Of a stretch of 64,000 nt of DNA, positions 36,149 to 46,777 are shown piece after piece. The number at the start of each line of letters is the position of its first letter. Within the stretch, counting starts at the first letter, position 1. The stretch lies in contig NZ_CP120717.1 in NCBI RefSeq assembly GCF_032883915.1, forward strand, positions 181,501 to 245,500, written 5' to 3'. The notes below the pieces were generated by a model. That model saw only the letters and a program-made list of their open reading frames with translations. It did no database searches and had not been told where the DNA came from. The translations under genes were made by a program, and so were the position numbers. Source of the DNA: Endozoicomonas sp. 8E (lineage in GTDB: Bacteria > Pseudomonadota > Gammaproteobacteria > Pseudomonadales > Endozoicomonadaceae).

Positions 36149-37984
36149 CTATATAGACTCGATTTTGTCATGGAAGTTCAAACTACTGTTCTTCCATAGT
36201 TCAGTGATTCTCACCGTGTAATCTTTACTGGCGGTCACCAGGTGTCGGCCATCGACGCAGAAGGTGGCTGAGATGAGGGCTTTATCGTGTATAACGGTGG
36301 CTTTTTTTACCCATGATCCATCCTTGCTCAGACCATAAATTTGCGCGGTATTATCCTCACTGGCGGTCACCACAAGGCAACCATCGGCACTGAAGGTGGC
36401 GGATAGGACCTTATCTTTGTGGGTTATGGTGGCTTTTTTTACCCAGGTTCCATCGGCCTTACGGCCATAGATTTTTGCCGTTTTATCATGACTGGCAGTC
36501 ACTAAATGGCAGCCATCGGCGCTGAACATGGCTGCGGTGATATACCCATTGTGTTCAACGGTGGCTTCTTCTACCCATGATCCAGGGGTCTCCTGACTAC
36601 AGACTTTCGCCTTGTTATCATAACTTTTGGTCACCAGATGGCAGCCATCGACGCTGAACTCGACAGAGAGGACAAGGCTGTGATGAGAAATCCTGGTTAT
36701 TTCTTTCCATGATCCATCGTCCTGCAGGTCACATATTTTTACTGTATTATCGCAACTGCCGGTTGCAAGATGGCGGCAATCTTCGCTAAAAGAGATTGAG
36801 CTGAGACCACTATTATGGGTAGTGGTGGCTTTTACTTCCCATGACCCGGCCTCCTGACTATAGATTTTTAAAGTCACCCATCCATCGCAGAACAACGCAT
36901 GACGGCCATTGGAGCTGAGGCAGGCCCAGCTGTCACTACCCTCATCAGGAAGGGTGGCTTCTACTTCCCATGATCCATCGTCCTCCTGACCATAGATTGT
37001 CGCAACGCCAGATGTGTTGACAACCAACAGATGACGGCCATCGTCGCTGAAGCTGGCCAACCTGTTCGGAGTATCACAGTTAATAATGTATTTTACTTCC
37101 CATGATCTATCGTTATTCTGGCCATAGATTTTCAGCGTATTATCCACAATATCCACATTATTCAAACCGGCGGTCAACACATGGCGACTATCAGCACTGA
37201 AGGTGGCTGAGCAGGTCGCACGATTATGGGAAATGGTGTCTTTTGCTTCCCAGGAACCATCCTCGTTCATACTGTAGATTTCCGCCGTGAAACGATTGAC
37301 GACCATCACATGCCGGTTATCGGCGCTGAAAAAGGCTTCATTGACCCAACCATTCCTGGGAATGGAGGCTTTTACTTTCCATGATCCATCGGTCTCCTGG
37401 CTACAGATCTTCAATGTATCATCTGAACAGGCAGTCACTAAGTGGCGACTATCGGCGCTTAAGGTGGCTTTTAAGATTTTGTCAGCATGGGTAATTTCGA
37501 TTTTTGTCTTCAAGTCAAATGTTTCACATTGAGACATCAGCTTACTGTTGTTGAAAAGGAGCAAAGCAGGAAAGTAAGTACTCCCATGTTTTTGTACGAG
37601 TGACTCGACAGTGTCCATATTCGCAAACGGCTTCAACCAGTCACGGAGTTGTTGCTCATCTTTTGTGGTAACGATGGTCTTTAGTTGATAGAGGTGTCGT
37701 GAAGGAAACCGTTGATACCAGGCTCTTTCCAGAGTCTCATGGTTCTCAACAAGATCGCGAAGGTATTTGCATACCCTGGTTAAACAGGTAATCTCCCGAA
37801 AACCCAAATAGCGGATAATCATGTTTTTTGTTTCGTCGGGCAAACGGAAGAATGAAGATTGCTTTTGGTTATACAAAGTAACGTCCCTGCCTGCACTGAC
37901 ACCCTTTGGCGCTGCTTCAAGCCGAAGTTGCCTGATTGGCAAGAGTGAACCGTCATACCTGGAATTGTTGTTCAAAGGGTTCAT
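36149..37984 (-). CDS. F-box/WD40-like repeat protein J
   Basis: 611 residues from MNPLNNNSRYDG (a longer frame opens at 38053). Ten repeats plus the NFHDKIESI extension. F-box-like motif FFRLPDETKNMIIRYLGFRE, CLTRVCKYLRDLV. Oddities: six extra residues in repeat 3 (GLNNVDIVDNTLKIYG), a shortened repeat 5 (YSQEAGSWEVKA) and KKHGSTYFP in the linker. Its upstream spacer is of the hairpin type, unlike I. Confidence 0.85.
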   Translation of the reverse strand: MNPLNNNSRYDGSLLPIRQLRLEAAPKGVSAGRDVTLYNQKQSSFFRLPDETKNMIIRYLGFREITCLTRVCKYLRDLVENHETLERAWYQRFPSRHLYQLKTIVTTKDEQQLRDWLKPFANMDTVESLVQKHGSTYFPALLLFNNSKLMSQCETFDLKTKIEITHADKILKATLSADSRHLVTACSDDTLKICSQETDGSWKVKASIPRNGWVNEAFFSADNRHVMVVNRFTAEIYSMNEDGSWEAKDTISHNRATCSATFSADSRHVLTAGLNNVDIVDNTLKIYGQNNDRSWEVKYIINCDTPNRLASFSDDGRHLLVVNTSGVATIYGQEDDGSWEVEATLPDEGSDSWACLSSNGRHALFCDGWVTLKIYSQEAGSWEVKATTTHNSGLSSISFSEDCRHLATGSCDNTVKICDLQDDGSWKEITRISHHSLVLSVEFSVDGCHLVTKSYDNKAKVCSQETPGSWVEEATVEHNGYITAAMFSADGCHLVTASHDKTAKIYGRKADGTWVKKATITHKDKVLSATFSADGCLVVTASEDNTAQIYGLSKDGSWVKKATVIHDKALISATFCVDGRHLVTASKDYTVRITELWKNSSLNFHDKIESI

Positions 37985-38229
37985 GAGCAGCTCCTCCCTG
38001 AGCTCCAGAGTCAATATTTGTCCCCGCACAAAAACATAGAAAAGGACATTCAAAATGAATTCGATCTACAATAGAGTCGATTTTGTCATGGAAGTTCAAA
38101 CTATTGAGGTCAGTGGCATCAAGAAAAAGAAGTGCCCTGATCCGGGAAAAGGATAGAAAGACATTTTTTTATTGAGAGCACAGTGCAAAAATTGCCATCG
38201 GGCTTTTTGATAATACGTTCATTCGATCA

Positions 38230-40020
38230 TCAATCGTTCTTCCATAGTTCTGTGATTCTTACTTTGTCATCTTCACTGGTGGTCACCACATGTCGGCCAT
38301 CGGCGCAGAAGTTGGCTGAAATGACTTTGTCATTGTGTTGAATGGTGGTTTTTTTTACCCAGAATCCATCCTTACTCAGACCATAAATTTGCGCCGTGTT
38401 ATCCTTACTGGCGGTCACCACAAGGCAGCCATCGGCACTGAAGGTGGCCGATCGGACCCAGTCTTTGTGGACAATGGTGGTTTTTTTTACCCAAGATCCA
38501 CCGGCCTCACGGCCATAGATTTTCGCCGTTTTATCATGACTGGCAGTCACCAAGTGGCGGCCATCGGCGCTGAACCTGGCTACGGTGATATTTTCATTGT
38601 GTTCAATGGTGGTTTTATTTACCCATGATCCAGGGGTCTCCTGACCGTAGACTTTCGCCGTATTATCAGCACTTCTGGTCACCAGATGGCGACCATCGGC
38701 GCTGAACTGGACTGAGTAGACATAACGATCATGAGAAACCGTGGTTATTTCTTTCCATGATCCATCGTCCTGCAGATCAAATATTTTCGCCGTATTATCG
38801 AAACTGGCGGTTACAAGATGGCGGCAATCGTCGCTGAAGGCGTACGATGCGACAAAATTATTATGGTTAATGGTGGCCTTGACTTCCCATGACCCAATGG
38901 CCTCCTGACCGTAGATTCTAAAAGTGTTATGTTCAAAGCCTATCAACGCATGACGGCCATCGGAGCTGAGGCAGGCCCTGCTGACACCACTCGGATCAGT
39001 AATGGTGGCTGTTACTTGCCATGATCCATCGTCCTGCTCATCATAGATTGTCGCAACGTCAGATGTATTGACAACCAACAGATGACGGCCATCGGCGCTG
39101 AAGCTGGCCAACCTGATCGAAGCATCATAGTTAATAATATATTTTGCTTCCCATGATCCATCGGTCTTCTGGCCGTAGATTTTCAGTGTATTATCGCAAC
39201 TGGCGATCAACACATGGCGACCATCAGCACTGCAGGTGGCTGAAATGATCGAACGATTATCGGTAATGGTGGCTTTGACTTCACATGATCCATCCTCGTT
39301 CATACCATAGATATCCGCCCCTAAACGATTGACGACCAACAGATGGCGGCTATCGGCGCTGAAAATGGCTTCTTTGAACCAACCATTATCCTGAGTGGAG
39401 GCTTTTACTTTCCATGATCCATCGCTCTCCTGGCTACAGATCTTCACTGTATTATCCAAACTGGCGGTCACTAAGTGGCGGCCATCAGCGCTCAAGGTGA
39501 CTGCAAAGATATCATTAGGATGGGTAAATTCGGTCTTTGTCTCTAAGTTAAATGTTTCACATTGAGACATCAGTTTACTGTTGTTGAAAAAGAGCAGAGC
39601 AGGAAAATAAGTACTCTTTTGTTGTTTTACGAGTGATTCGAAAGCGTCCTTATTCGCAAACGGTTTCAACCAGTCACGGAGTTGTTGCTCATCTTTTGCG
39701 GTAGCGATGGTTTTCAGTTGATATTGGTGTGGTGAAGAAAACCGGCGATACCAGGCTCTTTCCAGAGACTTATGGTTTTCAACAAGATCGCGAAGATATC
39801 TGCATACCTTTGCTAAACGGGTAATCTCCCGAAAACCCAGATAGCGAATAATCATGGTTTTTGATTCGTCGGGCAAAGAAAAGAATGAAGATTGATTTTG
39901 GTTATATGCAGTAACGTCCCTGCCTGCGCTGAAACCCGTTGGCGCTTGCTCGAGTCGAGGCTGCTCAGGTGTTGGCGAGAGTGAACCGTCATTGCTGGAA
40001 CTTTGGTTCAAAGGGATCAT
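38230..40020 (-). CDS. F-box/WD40-like repeat protein K
   Basis: 596 residues, ten repeats, ATG start, normal end ITELWKND without extension. F-box-like motif FFSLPDESKTMIIRYLGFRE, LAKVCRYLRDLV. One repeat has YDEQDDGSWQVTATI in place of the usual YGLEDDGS. The downstream spacer (38054-38229) is the hairpin type, so K and F are the two members of this subgroup that keep the ancestral end. Confidence 0.85.
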   Translation of the reverse strand: MIPLNQSSSNDGSLSPTPEQPRLEQAPTGFSAGRDVTAYNQNQSSFFSLPDESKTMIIRYLGFREITRLAKVCRYLRDLVENHKSLERAWYRRFSSPHQYQLKTIATAKDEQQLRDWLKPFANKDAFESLVKQQKSTYFPALLFFNNSKLMSQCETFNLETKTEFTHPNDIFAVTLSADGRHLVTASLDNTVKICSQESDGSWKVKASTQDNGWFKEAIFSADSRHLLVVNRLGADIYGMNEDGSCEVKATITDNRSIISATCSADGRHVLIASCDNTLKIYGQKTDGSWEAKYIINYDASIRLASFSADGRHLLVVNTSDVATIYDEQDDGSWQVTATITDPSGVSRACLSSDGRHALIGFEHNTFRIYGQEAIGSWEVKATINHNNFVASYAFSDDCRHLVTASFDNTAKIFDLQDDGSWKEITTVSHDRYVYSVQFSADGRHLVTRSADNTAKVYGQETPGSWVNKTTIEHNENITVARFSADGRHLVTASHDKTAKIYGREAGGSWVKKTTIVHKDWVRSATFSADGCLVVTASKDNTAQIYGLSKDGFWVKKTTIQHNDKVISANFCADGRHVVTTSEDDKVRITELWKND

Positions 40021-40092
40021 GAGCAGCTCCTCCAGAGCTTCAGAGTTAATATTTGTCCCCGCACAGAAAAAGGATATTTAAAATGAATAAAT

Positions 40093-40488
40093 CTGGTTCC
40101 CATGCTTTCAGGCCCTGTGGGTTCCAGCGTGGGAACGAGTTGACTAGCGTCATTCCCGGCTTCATTCTCGTCATTCCCGGCTTCATTCTCGTCATTCCCG
40201 GCTTCATTCTCGTCATTCCCGGCTTCATTCTCGTCATTCCCGGCTTCATTCTCGTCATTCCCGCGAAGGCGGGAATCCACACTGACTCACCACCAGAACC
40301 ATACTGTCCGGTGCCCCCTGGCCTTGTCATACCCGAGAAGGCAGAGACCCACTGTTGGCCCTGGATTCCCGCCTTCGCGGGAATGACGACCTCAGGGCAT
40401 GGGAACGAGCTGTTGGAGTTTTGCGACACCCTCAGAGCGTGGGAACGAGTTGTTAGAGTTTTGCGACACCCTCAGAATGACTTAGAGA
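40093..40488. repeat. Composite palindromic repeat 5 (five 21-bp units, doubled tail)
   Basis: Between K and L. Five identical 21-bp units at 40148-40252, then the inverted arms. The tail GGGAACGAG…TTTTGCGACACCCTC occurs twice in tandem (about 40400 and 40440). Confidence 0.92.
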
Positions 40489-40510
40489 CGACATCCAAAA
40501 CTGATTCGAT

Positions 40511-42334
40511 CTATATAGACTCGATTTTGTCATGGAAGTTCAAACTACTGTCCTTCCACAGCTCAGTGATTCTCACCTTGTGATCTTCACCGGTGGTCAC
40601 CACATGTCGGCCATCGGCGCAGAAGGTGGCTGAGATGACTGCTTCATTGTGTAGAACGGTGGCTTTTTTTACCCATGATCCATCTTTCCTCAGACCATAA
40701 ATTTGCGCCGTGTTATCCTTACTGGCGGTCACCACAAGGCAACCATCGGCACTGAAGGTGGCTGATTGGACCCAATCTTGGTGGACAATGGTGGTTTTTT
40801 TTACCCAGGATCCACCGGCCTCACGGCCATAGATTTTCGCTGTTTTATCATGACTGCTAGTCACTAAATGGCGACCATCGTCGCTGAACCTGGCCGCGGT
40901 GATATTTCCATTGTGTTCAATGGTGGTTTTTTTTACCCATGATCCAGGGGTCTCCTGACCATAGACTTTCGCCGTTTTATCATCACTTCGGGTCACCAGA
41001 TGGCGACCATTGGCGCTGAACTTGACTGAGTAGATAGAACTATCATGAGAAACCGTGGCTATTTCTTTCCATGATCCATCGTCCTGCAGGTCACATATTT
41101 TCGCTGTATTATCGAAACAGACGGTTGCAAGATGGCGGCAATCGTCGCTAAAGGTGGTTGAGCTGACAATATGATTATGGGTAATGGTGGTTTTGACTTC
41201 CCATGATCCAATGGCTTCCTGACCGTAGATTTTCAAAGTGTTATGTCCAACGCGGATCAACGCATGACGGCCATCGGAGCTGAGGCAGGCCCAATTGACA
41301 TTACTCTCATCAGTAAGGTTGGCTTTGACTTCCCATGATCCATCGTCTTTCTGACCATAGATTATCGGAGTGTCAGATGAAGTAAGGACCAACAGACGAC
41401 GGCCATCGGCGCTGAAGCTGGCCAACCAGATCGAAAGGTCGTAGTTAATATTGTATTTTACTTCCCATGATCCATCGGTCTTCTGGCCGTAGATTTTCAG
41501 CGTATTATTGAAACTGGCGATCATCGCACGGTGACCATCGGCACTGAAGGTGGCTGAAATGACCGAATTATTATGGGAAATGTTGGCTTTTGCTTCCCAT
41601 GATCCATCCTCCTTCGCACCATAGATTTCCACCCTGAAACGATTGACGACCAACGCATGCCGGTTATCGGCGCTGAAAAAAGCTTCTTTGACCCAACCAT
41701 TTCTGGGAATGGAGGCTTTTACTTGCCACGATCCATCGGTCTCCTGACTGCAGATTTTTACTGTACCATCAAAACTGGCGGTCACTAAGTTACGGCTATC
41801 GGCGCTTAAGGTGACTACAAAGATATCATTAGGATGGGTAAATTCGGTCTTTGTCTCTAAGTTAAATGTTTCACATTGAGACATCAGTTTACTGTTGTTG
41901 AAAAAGAGCAGAGCAGGAAAATAAGTACTCTTTTGTTGTTTTACGAGTGACTCAACAGCGTCCTTATTCGCAAACGGTTTCAACCAGTCATGGAGTTGTT
42001 GCTCATCTTTTGCGTTAGCGATGGTTTTCAGTTGATATTGATGTGGTGAAGGAAACTGGCGATACCAGGCTCTTTCCAGAGCGTTATGGTTTTCAACAAG
42101 ATCGCGAAAATATTTGCATACCTTTGCTAAACGGGTAATCTCCCGAAAACCCAGATAGCGAATAATCATGGTTTTTGATTCGTCGGGCAAACAAAAGAAT
42201 GAAGATTGATTTTGGTTATAGGCAGTAACATCCCTGCCTGCAACGATGCCCGTTGGCGCTGGCTCGAGTCGAGGCTGCTCAGGTGTTGGCGAGAGTGAAC
42301 CGTCATTACCGGAATTATTGTTCAAAGGGGTCAT
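40511..42334 (-). CDS. F-box/WD40-like repeat protein L
   Basis: 607 residues, ten repeats, NFHDKIESI extension (KDSSLNFHDKIESI). F-box-like motif FFCLPDESKTMIIRYLGFRE, LAKVCKYFRDLV. N-terminus PAPTGIVAGRDVTAYNQ. Repeats 4-5 (VLTSSDTPIIYGQKDDGSW, ANLTDESNVNWACLS) form a variant shared with M and N but absent from F-K, marking L-N as a separate amplified set. Confidence 0.85.
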   Translation of the reverse strand: MTPLNNNSGNDGSLSPTPEQPRLEPAPTGIVAGRDVTAYNQNQSSFFCLPDESKTMIIRYLGFREITRLAKVCKYFRDLVENHNALERAWYRQFPSPHQYQLKTIANAKDEQQLHDWLKPFANKDAVESLVKQQKSTYFPALLFFNNSKLMSQCETFNLETKTEFTHPNDIFVVTLSADSRNLVTASFDGTVKICSQETDGSWQVKASIPRNGWVKEAFFSADNRHALVVNRFRVEIYGAKEDGSWEAKANISHNNSVISATFSADGHRAMIASFNNTLKIYGQKTDGSWEVKYNINYDLSIWLASFSADGRRLLVLTSSDTPIIYGQKDDGSWEVKANLTDESNVNWACLSSDGRHALIRVGHNTLKIYGQEAIGSWEVKTTITHNHIVSSTTFSDDCRHLATVCFDNTAKICDLQDDGSWKEIATVSHDSSIYSVKFSANGRHLVTRSDDKTAKVYGQETPGSWVKKTTIEHNGNITAARFSDDGRHLVTSSHDKTAKIYGREAGGSWVKKTTIVHQDWVQSATFSADGCLVVTASKDNTAQIYGLRKDGSWVKKATVLHNEAVISATFCADGRHVVTTGEDHKVRITELWKDSSLNFHDKIESI

Positions 42335-42406
42335 GAGCAGCTCCTCCAGAGCTTCAGAGTTAATATTTATCCCCGCATAGAAAAAGGATATTTAAAATGA
42401 ATAAAT

Positions 42407-42718
42407 CTGGTTCCCATGCTTTCAGGCCCTGTGGGTCCCAGCGTGGGAACGAGTTGACTAGCGTCATTCCCGGCTTCATTCTCGTCATTCCCGCGAAGGC
42501 GGGAATCCACACTGACTCACCACCAGAACCCTACTGCCCGGTGCCCCCCTGGCCTTGTCATCCCCGAGAAGGCAGAGATCCACCGTTGGCGCTGGATTCC
42601 CGCCTTCGCGGGAATGACGACCTCAGAGCATGGGAACGAGCTGTTGGATTTTTGCGACACCCTCAGAGCGTGGGAACGAGTTGTTGGAGTTTTGCGACAC
42701 CCTCAGAATGACTTAGAG
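42407..42718. repeat. Composite palindromic repeat 6 (one 21-bp unit, doubled tail)
   Basis: Between L and M. One 21-bp unit at 42462-42482, inverted arms from 42483, and a tandemly doubled tail as in repeat 5. Confidence 0.92.
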
Positions 42719-42741
42719 ACGACATCCAAAACTGATTCGAT

Positions 42742-44565
42742 CTATATAGACTCGATTTTGTCATGGAAGTTCAAACTACTGTCCTTCCGTAGCTCAGTGA
42801 TTCTCACCTTGTGATCTTCACCGGTGGTCACCACATGTCGGCCATCGGCGCAGAAGGTGGCTGAGATGACTGCTTCATTGTGTAGAACGGTGGCTTTTTT
42901 TACCCATAATCCATCTTTCCCCAGACCATAAATTTGCGCCGTGTGATCCATACTGGCGGTCACCACAAGGCAACCATCGGCACTGAAGGTGGCGGATCGG
43001 ACCTTATCTTTGTGGGTTATGGTGGCTTTTTTTACCCAGGTTCCATCGGCCTTACGGCCATAGATTTTCGCTGTTTTATCAAAACTGGCAGTCACTAAAT
43101 GGCAGCCATCGTCGCTGAACCTGGTTGTGGTGATCAACCCATTGTGTTCAATGGTGGCTTTTTTTACCCATGATCCGGGGGTCTCCTGACCGTAGACTTG
43201 CGCCGTCATACGATCACCTTGGGCCACCAAATGGCGACCATTGGCGCTGAACTTGACTGAGCAGATAGAACTATAATGAGAAACCGTGGCTATTTCTTTC
43301 CATGATCCATCGTCCTGCAGGTCACATATTTTCGCTGTATTATCGAAACAGTCGGTTGCAAGATGGCGGCAATCGTCGCTGAAGGTGGTTGAGCTGACAG
43401 TATGATTATGGGTAATGGTGGCTTTGACTTCCCATGATCCAAGGACTTCCTGACCGTAGATTTTCAAAGTGTCAGGTTCAACGCGGATCAACGCATGACG
43501 GCCATCGGAGCTGAGGCAGGCCCCGCCGACACGACTCTTATCAGCAAGGGTAGCTTTTACTTCCCATGATCCATCGTCATTCTGACCGTAGATTATCGGA
43601 GCGCCAGATGAAGTAAGGACCAACAGACGACGGCCATCGGCGCTGAAGCTGGCCAACCAGATCGAAAGATCACAGTTGATATTGTATTTTACTTCCCATG
43701 ATCCATCGGTCTTCTGGCCGTAGATTTTCAGCGTATTATTGAAACTGGCGGTTAACACATGGCAACCATCAGCACTGAATGTGGGTGAAATGACCGTACT
43801 ATTATGGGAAATGGTGGCTTTTGCTTCCCAGAATCCATCCTCATTCATGCTGTAGATTCCCGCCCTGAAAGTACTGACGACCAACACATGACGATTATCG
43901 GCGCTGAAAATGGCTTCTTTGACCCAACCATTGTCGGAAGTGGAGGCTTTTACTTCCCATGATCCATCGGTCTCCTGGCTACAGATCTTCAATGAATTAT
44001 CCAAACTGGCAGTCACTAAGTGGCGGCCATCGCCGCTTAAGGTGACTGCAAAGATATCATTAGGATGGAAAATTTCGGTCTTTGTCTCTAAGTCAAACGT
44101 TTCACATTGAGACATCAGTTTACTGTTGTTGAAAAAGAGCAGAGCAGGAAAATAAGTACTCTTTTGTTGTTTTACGAGTGACTCGACAGCGTCCATATTC
44201 GTAAACGGTTTCAACCAGTCACGGAGTTGTTGTTCAGCTTTTGTCGTAGCGATGGTCTTCAGTTGATACTGGTGTGGTGAGGGAAACCGGCGACACCAGG
44301 CTCTTTCCAGAGCTTTATGGTTTTCAACAAGATCGCGAAAATATTTGCATACCTTTACTAAACGGGTAATCTCCCGAAAACCCAGATAGCGAATAATCAT
44401 GGTTTTTGATTCGTCGGGCAAACAAAAGAATGAAGATTGATTTTGGTTATAGGCAGTAACATCCCTGCCTGCAACCGTGCCCGTTGGCGCTGGCTCGAGT
44501 CGAGGCTGCTCAGGTGTTGGCGAGAGTGAACCGTCATTACTGGAATTATTGTTCAAAGGCGTCAT
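42742..44565 (-). CDS. F-box/WD40-like repeat protein M
   Basis: 607 residues, ten repeats, NFHDKIESI extension (RKDSSLNFHDKIESI). Nearest to L in the first and last thirds. F-box-like motif as in L, with LVKVCKYFRDLV and ERAWCRRF (Cys for the usual Tyr). The seventh repeat is altered (LVAQGDRMTAQVYGQ). Confidence 0.85.
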   Translation of the reverse strand: MTPLNNNSSNDGSLSPTPEQPRLEPAPTGTVAGRDVTAYNQNQSSFFCLPDESKTMIIRYLGFREITRLVKVCKYFRDLVENHKALERAWCRRFPSPHQYQLKTIATTKAEQQLRDWLKPFTNMDAVESLVKQQKSTYFPALLFFNNSKLMSQCETFDLETKTEIFHPNDIFAVTLSGDGRHLVTASLDNSLKICSQETDGSWEVKASTSDNGWVKEAIFSADNRHVLVVSTFRAGIYSMNEDGFWEAKATISHNSTVISPTFSADGCHVLTASFNNTLKIYGQKTDGSWEVKYNINCDLSIWLASFSADGRRLLVLTSSGAPIIYGQNDDGSWEVKATLADKSRVGGACLSSDGRHALIRVEPDTLKIYGQEVLGSWEVKATITHNHTVSSTTFSDDCRHLATDCFDNTAKICDLQDDGSWKEIATVSHYSSICSVKFSANGRHLVAQGDRMTAQVYGQETPGSWVKKATIEHNGLITTTRFSDDGCHLVTASFDKTAKIYGRKADGTWVKKATITHKDKVRSATFSADGCLVVTASMDHTAQIYGLGKDGLWVKKATVLHNEAVISATFCADGRHVVTTGEDHKVRITELRKDSSLNFHDKIESI

Positions 44566-44637
44566 GAGCAGCTCCTCCGGAGCTTCGGAGTTAATATTTA
44601 TCCCCGCATAGAAAAAGGATATTTAAAATGAATAAAT

Positions 44638-44930
44638 CTGGTTCCCATGCTTTCAGGCCCTGTGGGTCCCAGCGTGGGAACGAGTTGACTAGCGTCATTC
44701 CCGGCTTCATTCTCGTCATTCCCGGCTTCATTCTCGTCATTCCCGCGAAGGCGGGAATCCACACTGACTCACCACCAGAACCCTACTGCCCGGTGCCCCC
44801 CTGGCCTTGTCATCCCCGAGAAGGCAGAGATCCACCGTTGGCGCTGGATTCCCGCCTTCGCGGGAATGACGACCTCAGAGCATGGGAACGAGCTGTCAGA
44901 GTTTTGCGACACTCTCAGAATGACTTAGAG
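44638..44930. repeat. Composite palindromic repeat 7 (two 21-bp units)
   Basis: Between M and N. Two 21-bp units at 44693-44734, inverted arms from 44735, single tail. It is the last copy in the window; spacers to its right are of the hairpin type. Confidence 0.92.
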
Positions 44931-44953
44931 ACGACATCCAAAACTGATTCGAT

Positions 44954-46777
44954 CTATATAGACTCGATTTTGTCATGGAAGTTCAAACTACTGTTCTTCC
45001 ATAGTTCAGTGATTCTCACCTTGTAATCTTCACTGGTGGTCACCACGTGTCGGCCATCAATGCAGAAGGTGGCTGAGATGACTGCACTGTTGTGAACAAC
45101 GGTGGCTTTTTTTACCCATAATCCATCTTTCCCCAGACCATAAATTTGCGCCGTGTTATCCTTACTGGCGGTCACCACAAGGCAACCATCGGCACTGAAA
45201 GTGGCTGATCGGACACAATCTTTGTGGACAATGGTGGTTTTTTTTACCCACAATCCACCGGCCTCAAGGCCATAGATTTTCGCCGTGTTATCATCACTGG
45301 CGGTCACGAAATGGCGGCCATCGGCGCTGAACCTGGCTGTGGTGATACTCCCATTGTGTTCAATGGTGGCTTCTTGTACCCATGATCCGGGGGTCTCCTG
45401 ACCATAGATTTTCGCCGTGTTATCATCACTTCTGGTCACCAGATGGCGACCATCGGCGCTGAACCTGACAGAGTAGGCAAAAGGATTATGAGAAACCGTG
45501 GTTATTTCTTTCCATGATCCATCGTCCTGCAGGTCACATATTTTCGCTGTTTTATCGGAACTGGCGGTTGCGAGATGGCGGCAATCGTCGCTGAAGGAGT
45601 ATGAGCTGACAAAATTATTATGGTTAATGGTGGCTTTTACTTCCCATGACCCAATGGCCACCTGACCGTAGATTTTCAAAGTGTTATGTCTAACGCAGAT
45701 CAACGCATGACGTCCATCGGAGCTGAGGCAGGCCCAACTGACACGACTCTCATCAGCAAGGGTAGCTTTTACTTCCCATGATCCGTCGTCCTTCTGACCA
45801 TAGATTATCGGAGCGACAGATGTAGCGAGGACCAACAGACGACGGCCATCGGCGCTGAAACTGGCCAACCTGATCGAAGCATCACAGTTAATAATGTATT
45901 TTGCTTCCCATGATCCATCGGTATTCTGGCCATAGATTTTCATTGTATTATCAAGACCGGCGGTCAATACATGGCGACCATCAGCACTGAAGGTGGCTGA
46001 GAAGGCTGAATGATCATGGGAAATGGTGTCTTTTGCTTCCCATGATCCATCCTCCTTCATACTATGGATTTCCGCCCTGTAACGACGGACGACCAACACA
46101 TGCCGGTTATCGGGGCTGAAATTGGCTGCTCTGACCCAACCCTTCCCGTGAGTGGAGGCTTTTACTTTCCATGATCCATCGGTCTCCTGACTACAGATCT
46201 TCACTGTATAATCGAAACTGACGGCCAATAAGTGGCGGCTATCGGCGCTTAAGGTGGCTATTAAGATTTTGTCAGGATGGGTGATTTCGGTTTTTGTCTC
46301 TAAGTTAAATGTTTCACATTGAGACATCAGCTTACTGTTGTTGAAAAGGAGCAGAGCAGGAAAATAAGTACTCTGATGTTTTTTTACGAGCGACTCGACA
46401 GTGTCCTTATTCGCAAACGGGTTCAACCAGTCACGGAGTTGTTGCTCATCTTTTGTGGTAACGATGGTCTTTAGTTGATACTGGTTTGGTGAAGGAAACC
46501 GTCGGTACCAGGTTTTTTCCAGAGCTTTATGGTTTTCAACAAGATCGCGAAAATATTTGCATACCTTTACTAAACGGGTAATCTCCCGAAAACCCAGATA
46601 GCGAATAATCATGGTTTTTGATTCGTCGGGCAAACAAAAGAATGAAGATTGATTTTGGTTATATGCAGTAACTTCCCAGCCTGCAACGATGCCCGTTGGC
46701 GCTGGCTCGAGTCGAGGCTGTTTGGGTGTTGGTGAGAGTGAACCGTCATTACTGGAATTATTGTTCAAAGGGGTCAT
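44954..46777 (-). CDS. F-box/WD40-like repeat protein N
   Basis: 607 residues from MTPLNNNSS; a frame open to 46882 starts within spacer sequence and codes NFHDKTDSI, itself the spacer-derived peptide. Ten repeats and the extension. F-box-like motif as in L and M; ERAW is changed to EKTW. Repeat 8 has lost the usual AGGS for AGGL (LEAGGLWVKKT). It is the upstream end of the amplified block. Confidence 0.85.
   Translation of the reverse strand: MTPLNNNSSNDGSLSPTPKQPRLEPAPTGIVAGWEVTAYNQNQSSFFCLPDESKTMIIRYLGFREITRLVKVCKYFRDLVENHKALEKTWYRRFPSPNQYQLKTIVTTKDEQQLRDWLNPFANKDTVESLVKKHQSTYFPALLLFNNSKLMSQCETFNLETKTEITHPDKILIATLSADSRHLLAVSFDYTVKICSQETDGSWKVKASTHGKGWVRAANFSPDNRHVLVVRRYRAEIHSMKEDGSWEAKDTISHDHSAFSATFSADGRHVLTAGLDNTMKIYGQNTDGSWEAKYIINCDASIRLASFSADGRRLLVLATSVAPIIYGQKDDGSWEVKATLADESRVSWACLSSDGRHALICVRHNTLKIYGQVAIGSWEVKATINHNNFVSSYSFSDDCRHLATASSDKTAKICDLQDDGSWKEITTVSHNPFAYSVRFSADGRHLVTRSDDNTAKIYGQETPGSWVQEATIEHNGSITTARFSADGRHFVTASDDNTAKIYGLEAGGLWVKKTTIVHKDCVRSATFSADGCLVVTASKDNTAQIYGLGKDGLWVKKATVVHNSAVISATFCIDGRHVVTTSEDYKVRITELWKNSSLNFHDKIESI

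Noticed and set aside
40148-40252. Tandem 21-bp repeats as a CRISPR array.
   Set aside because: Units are directly adjacent without spacers and no cas gene is present.
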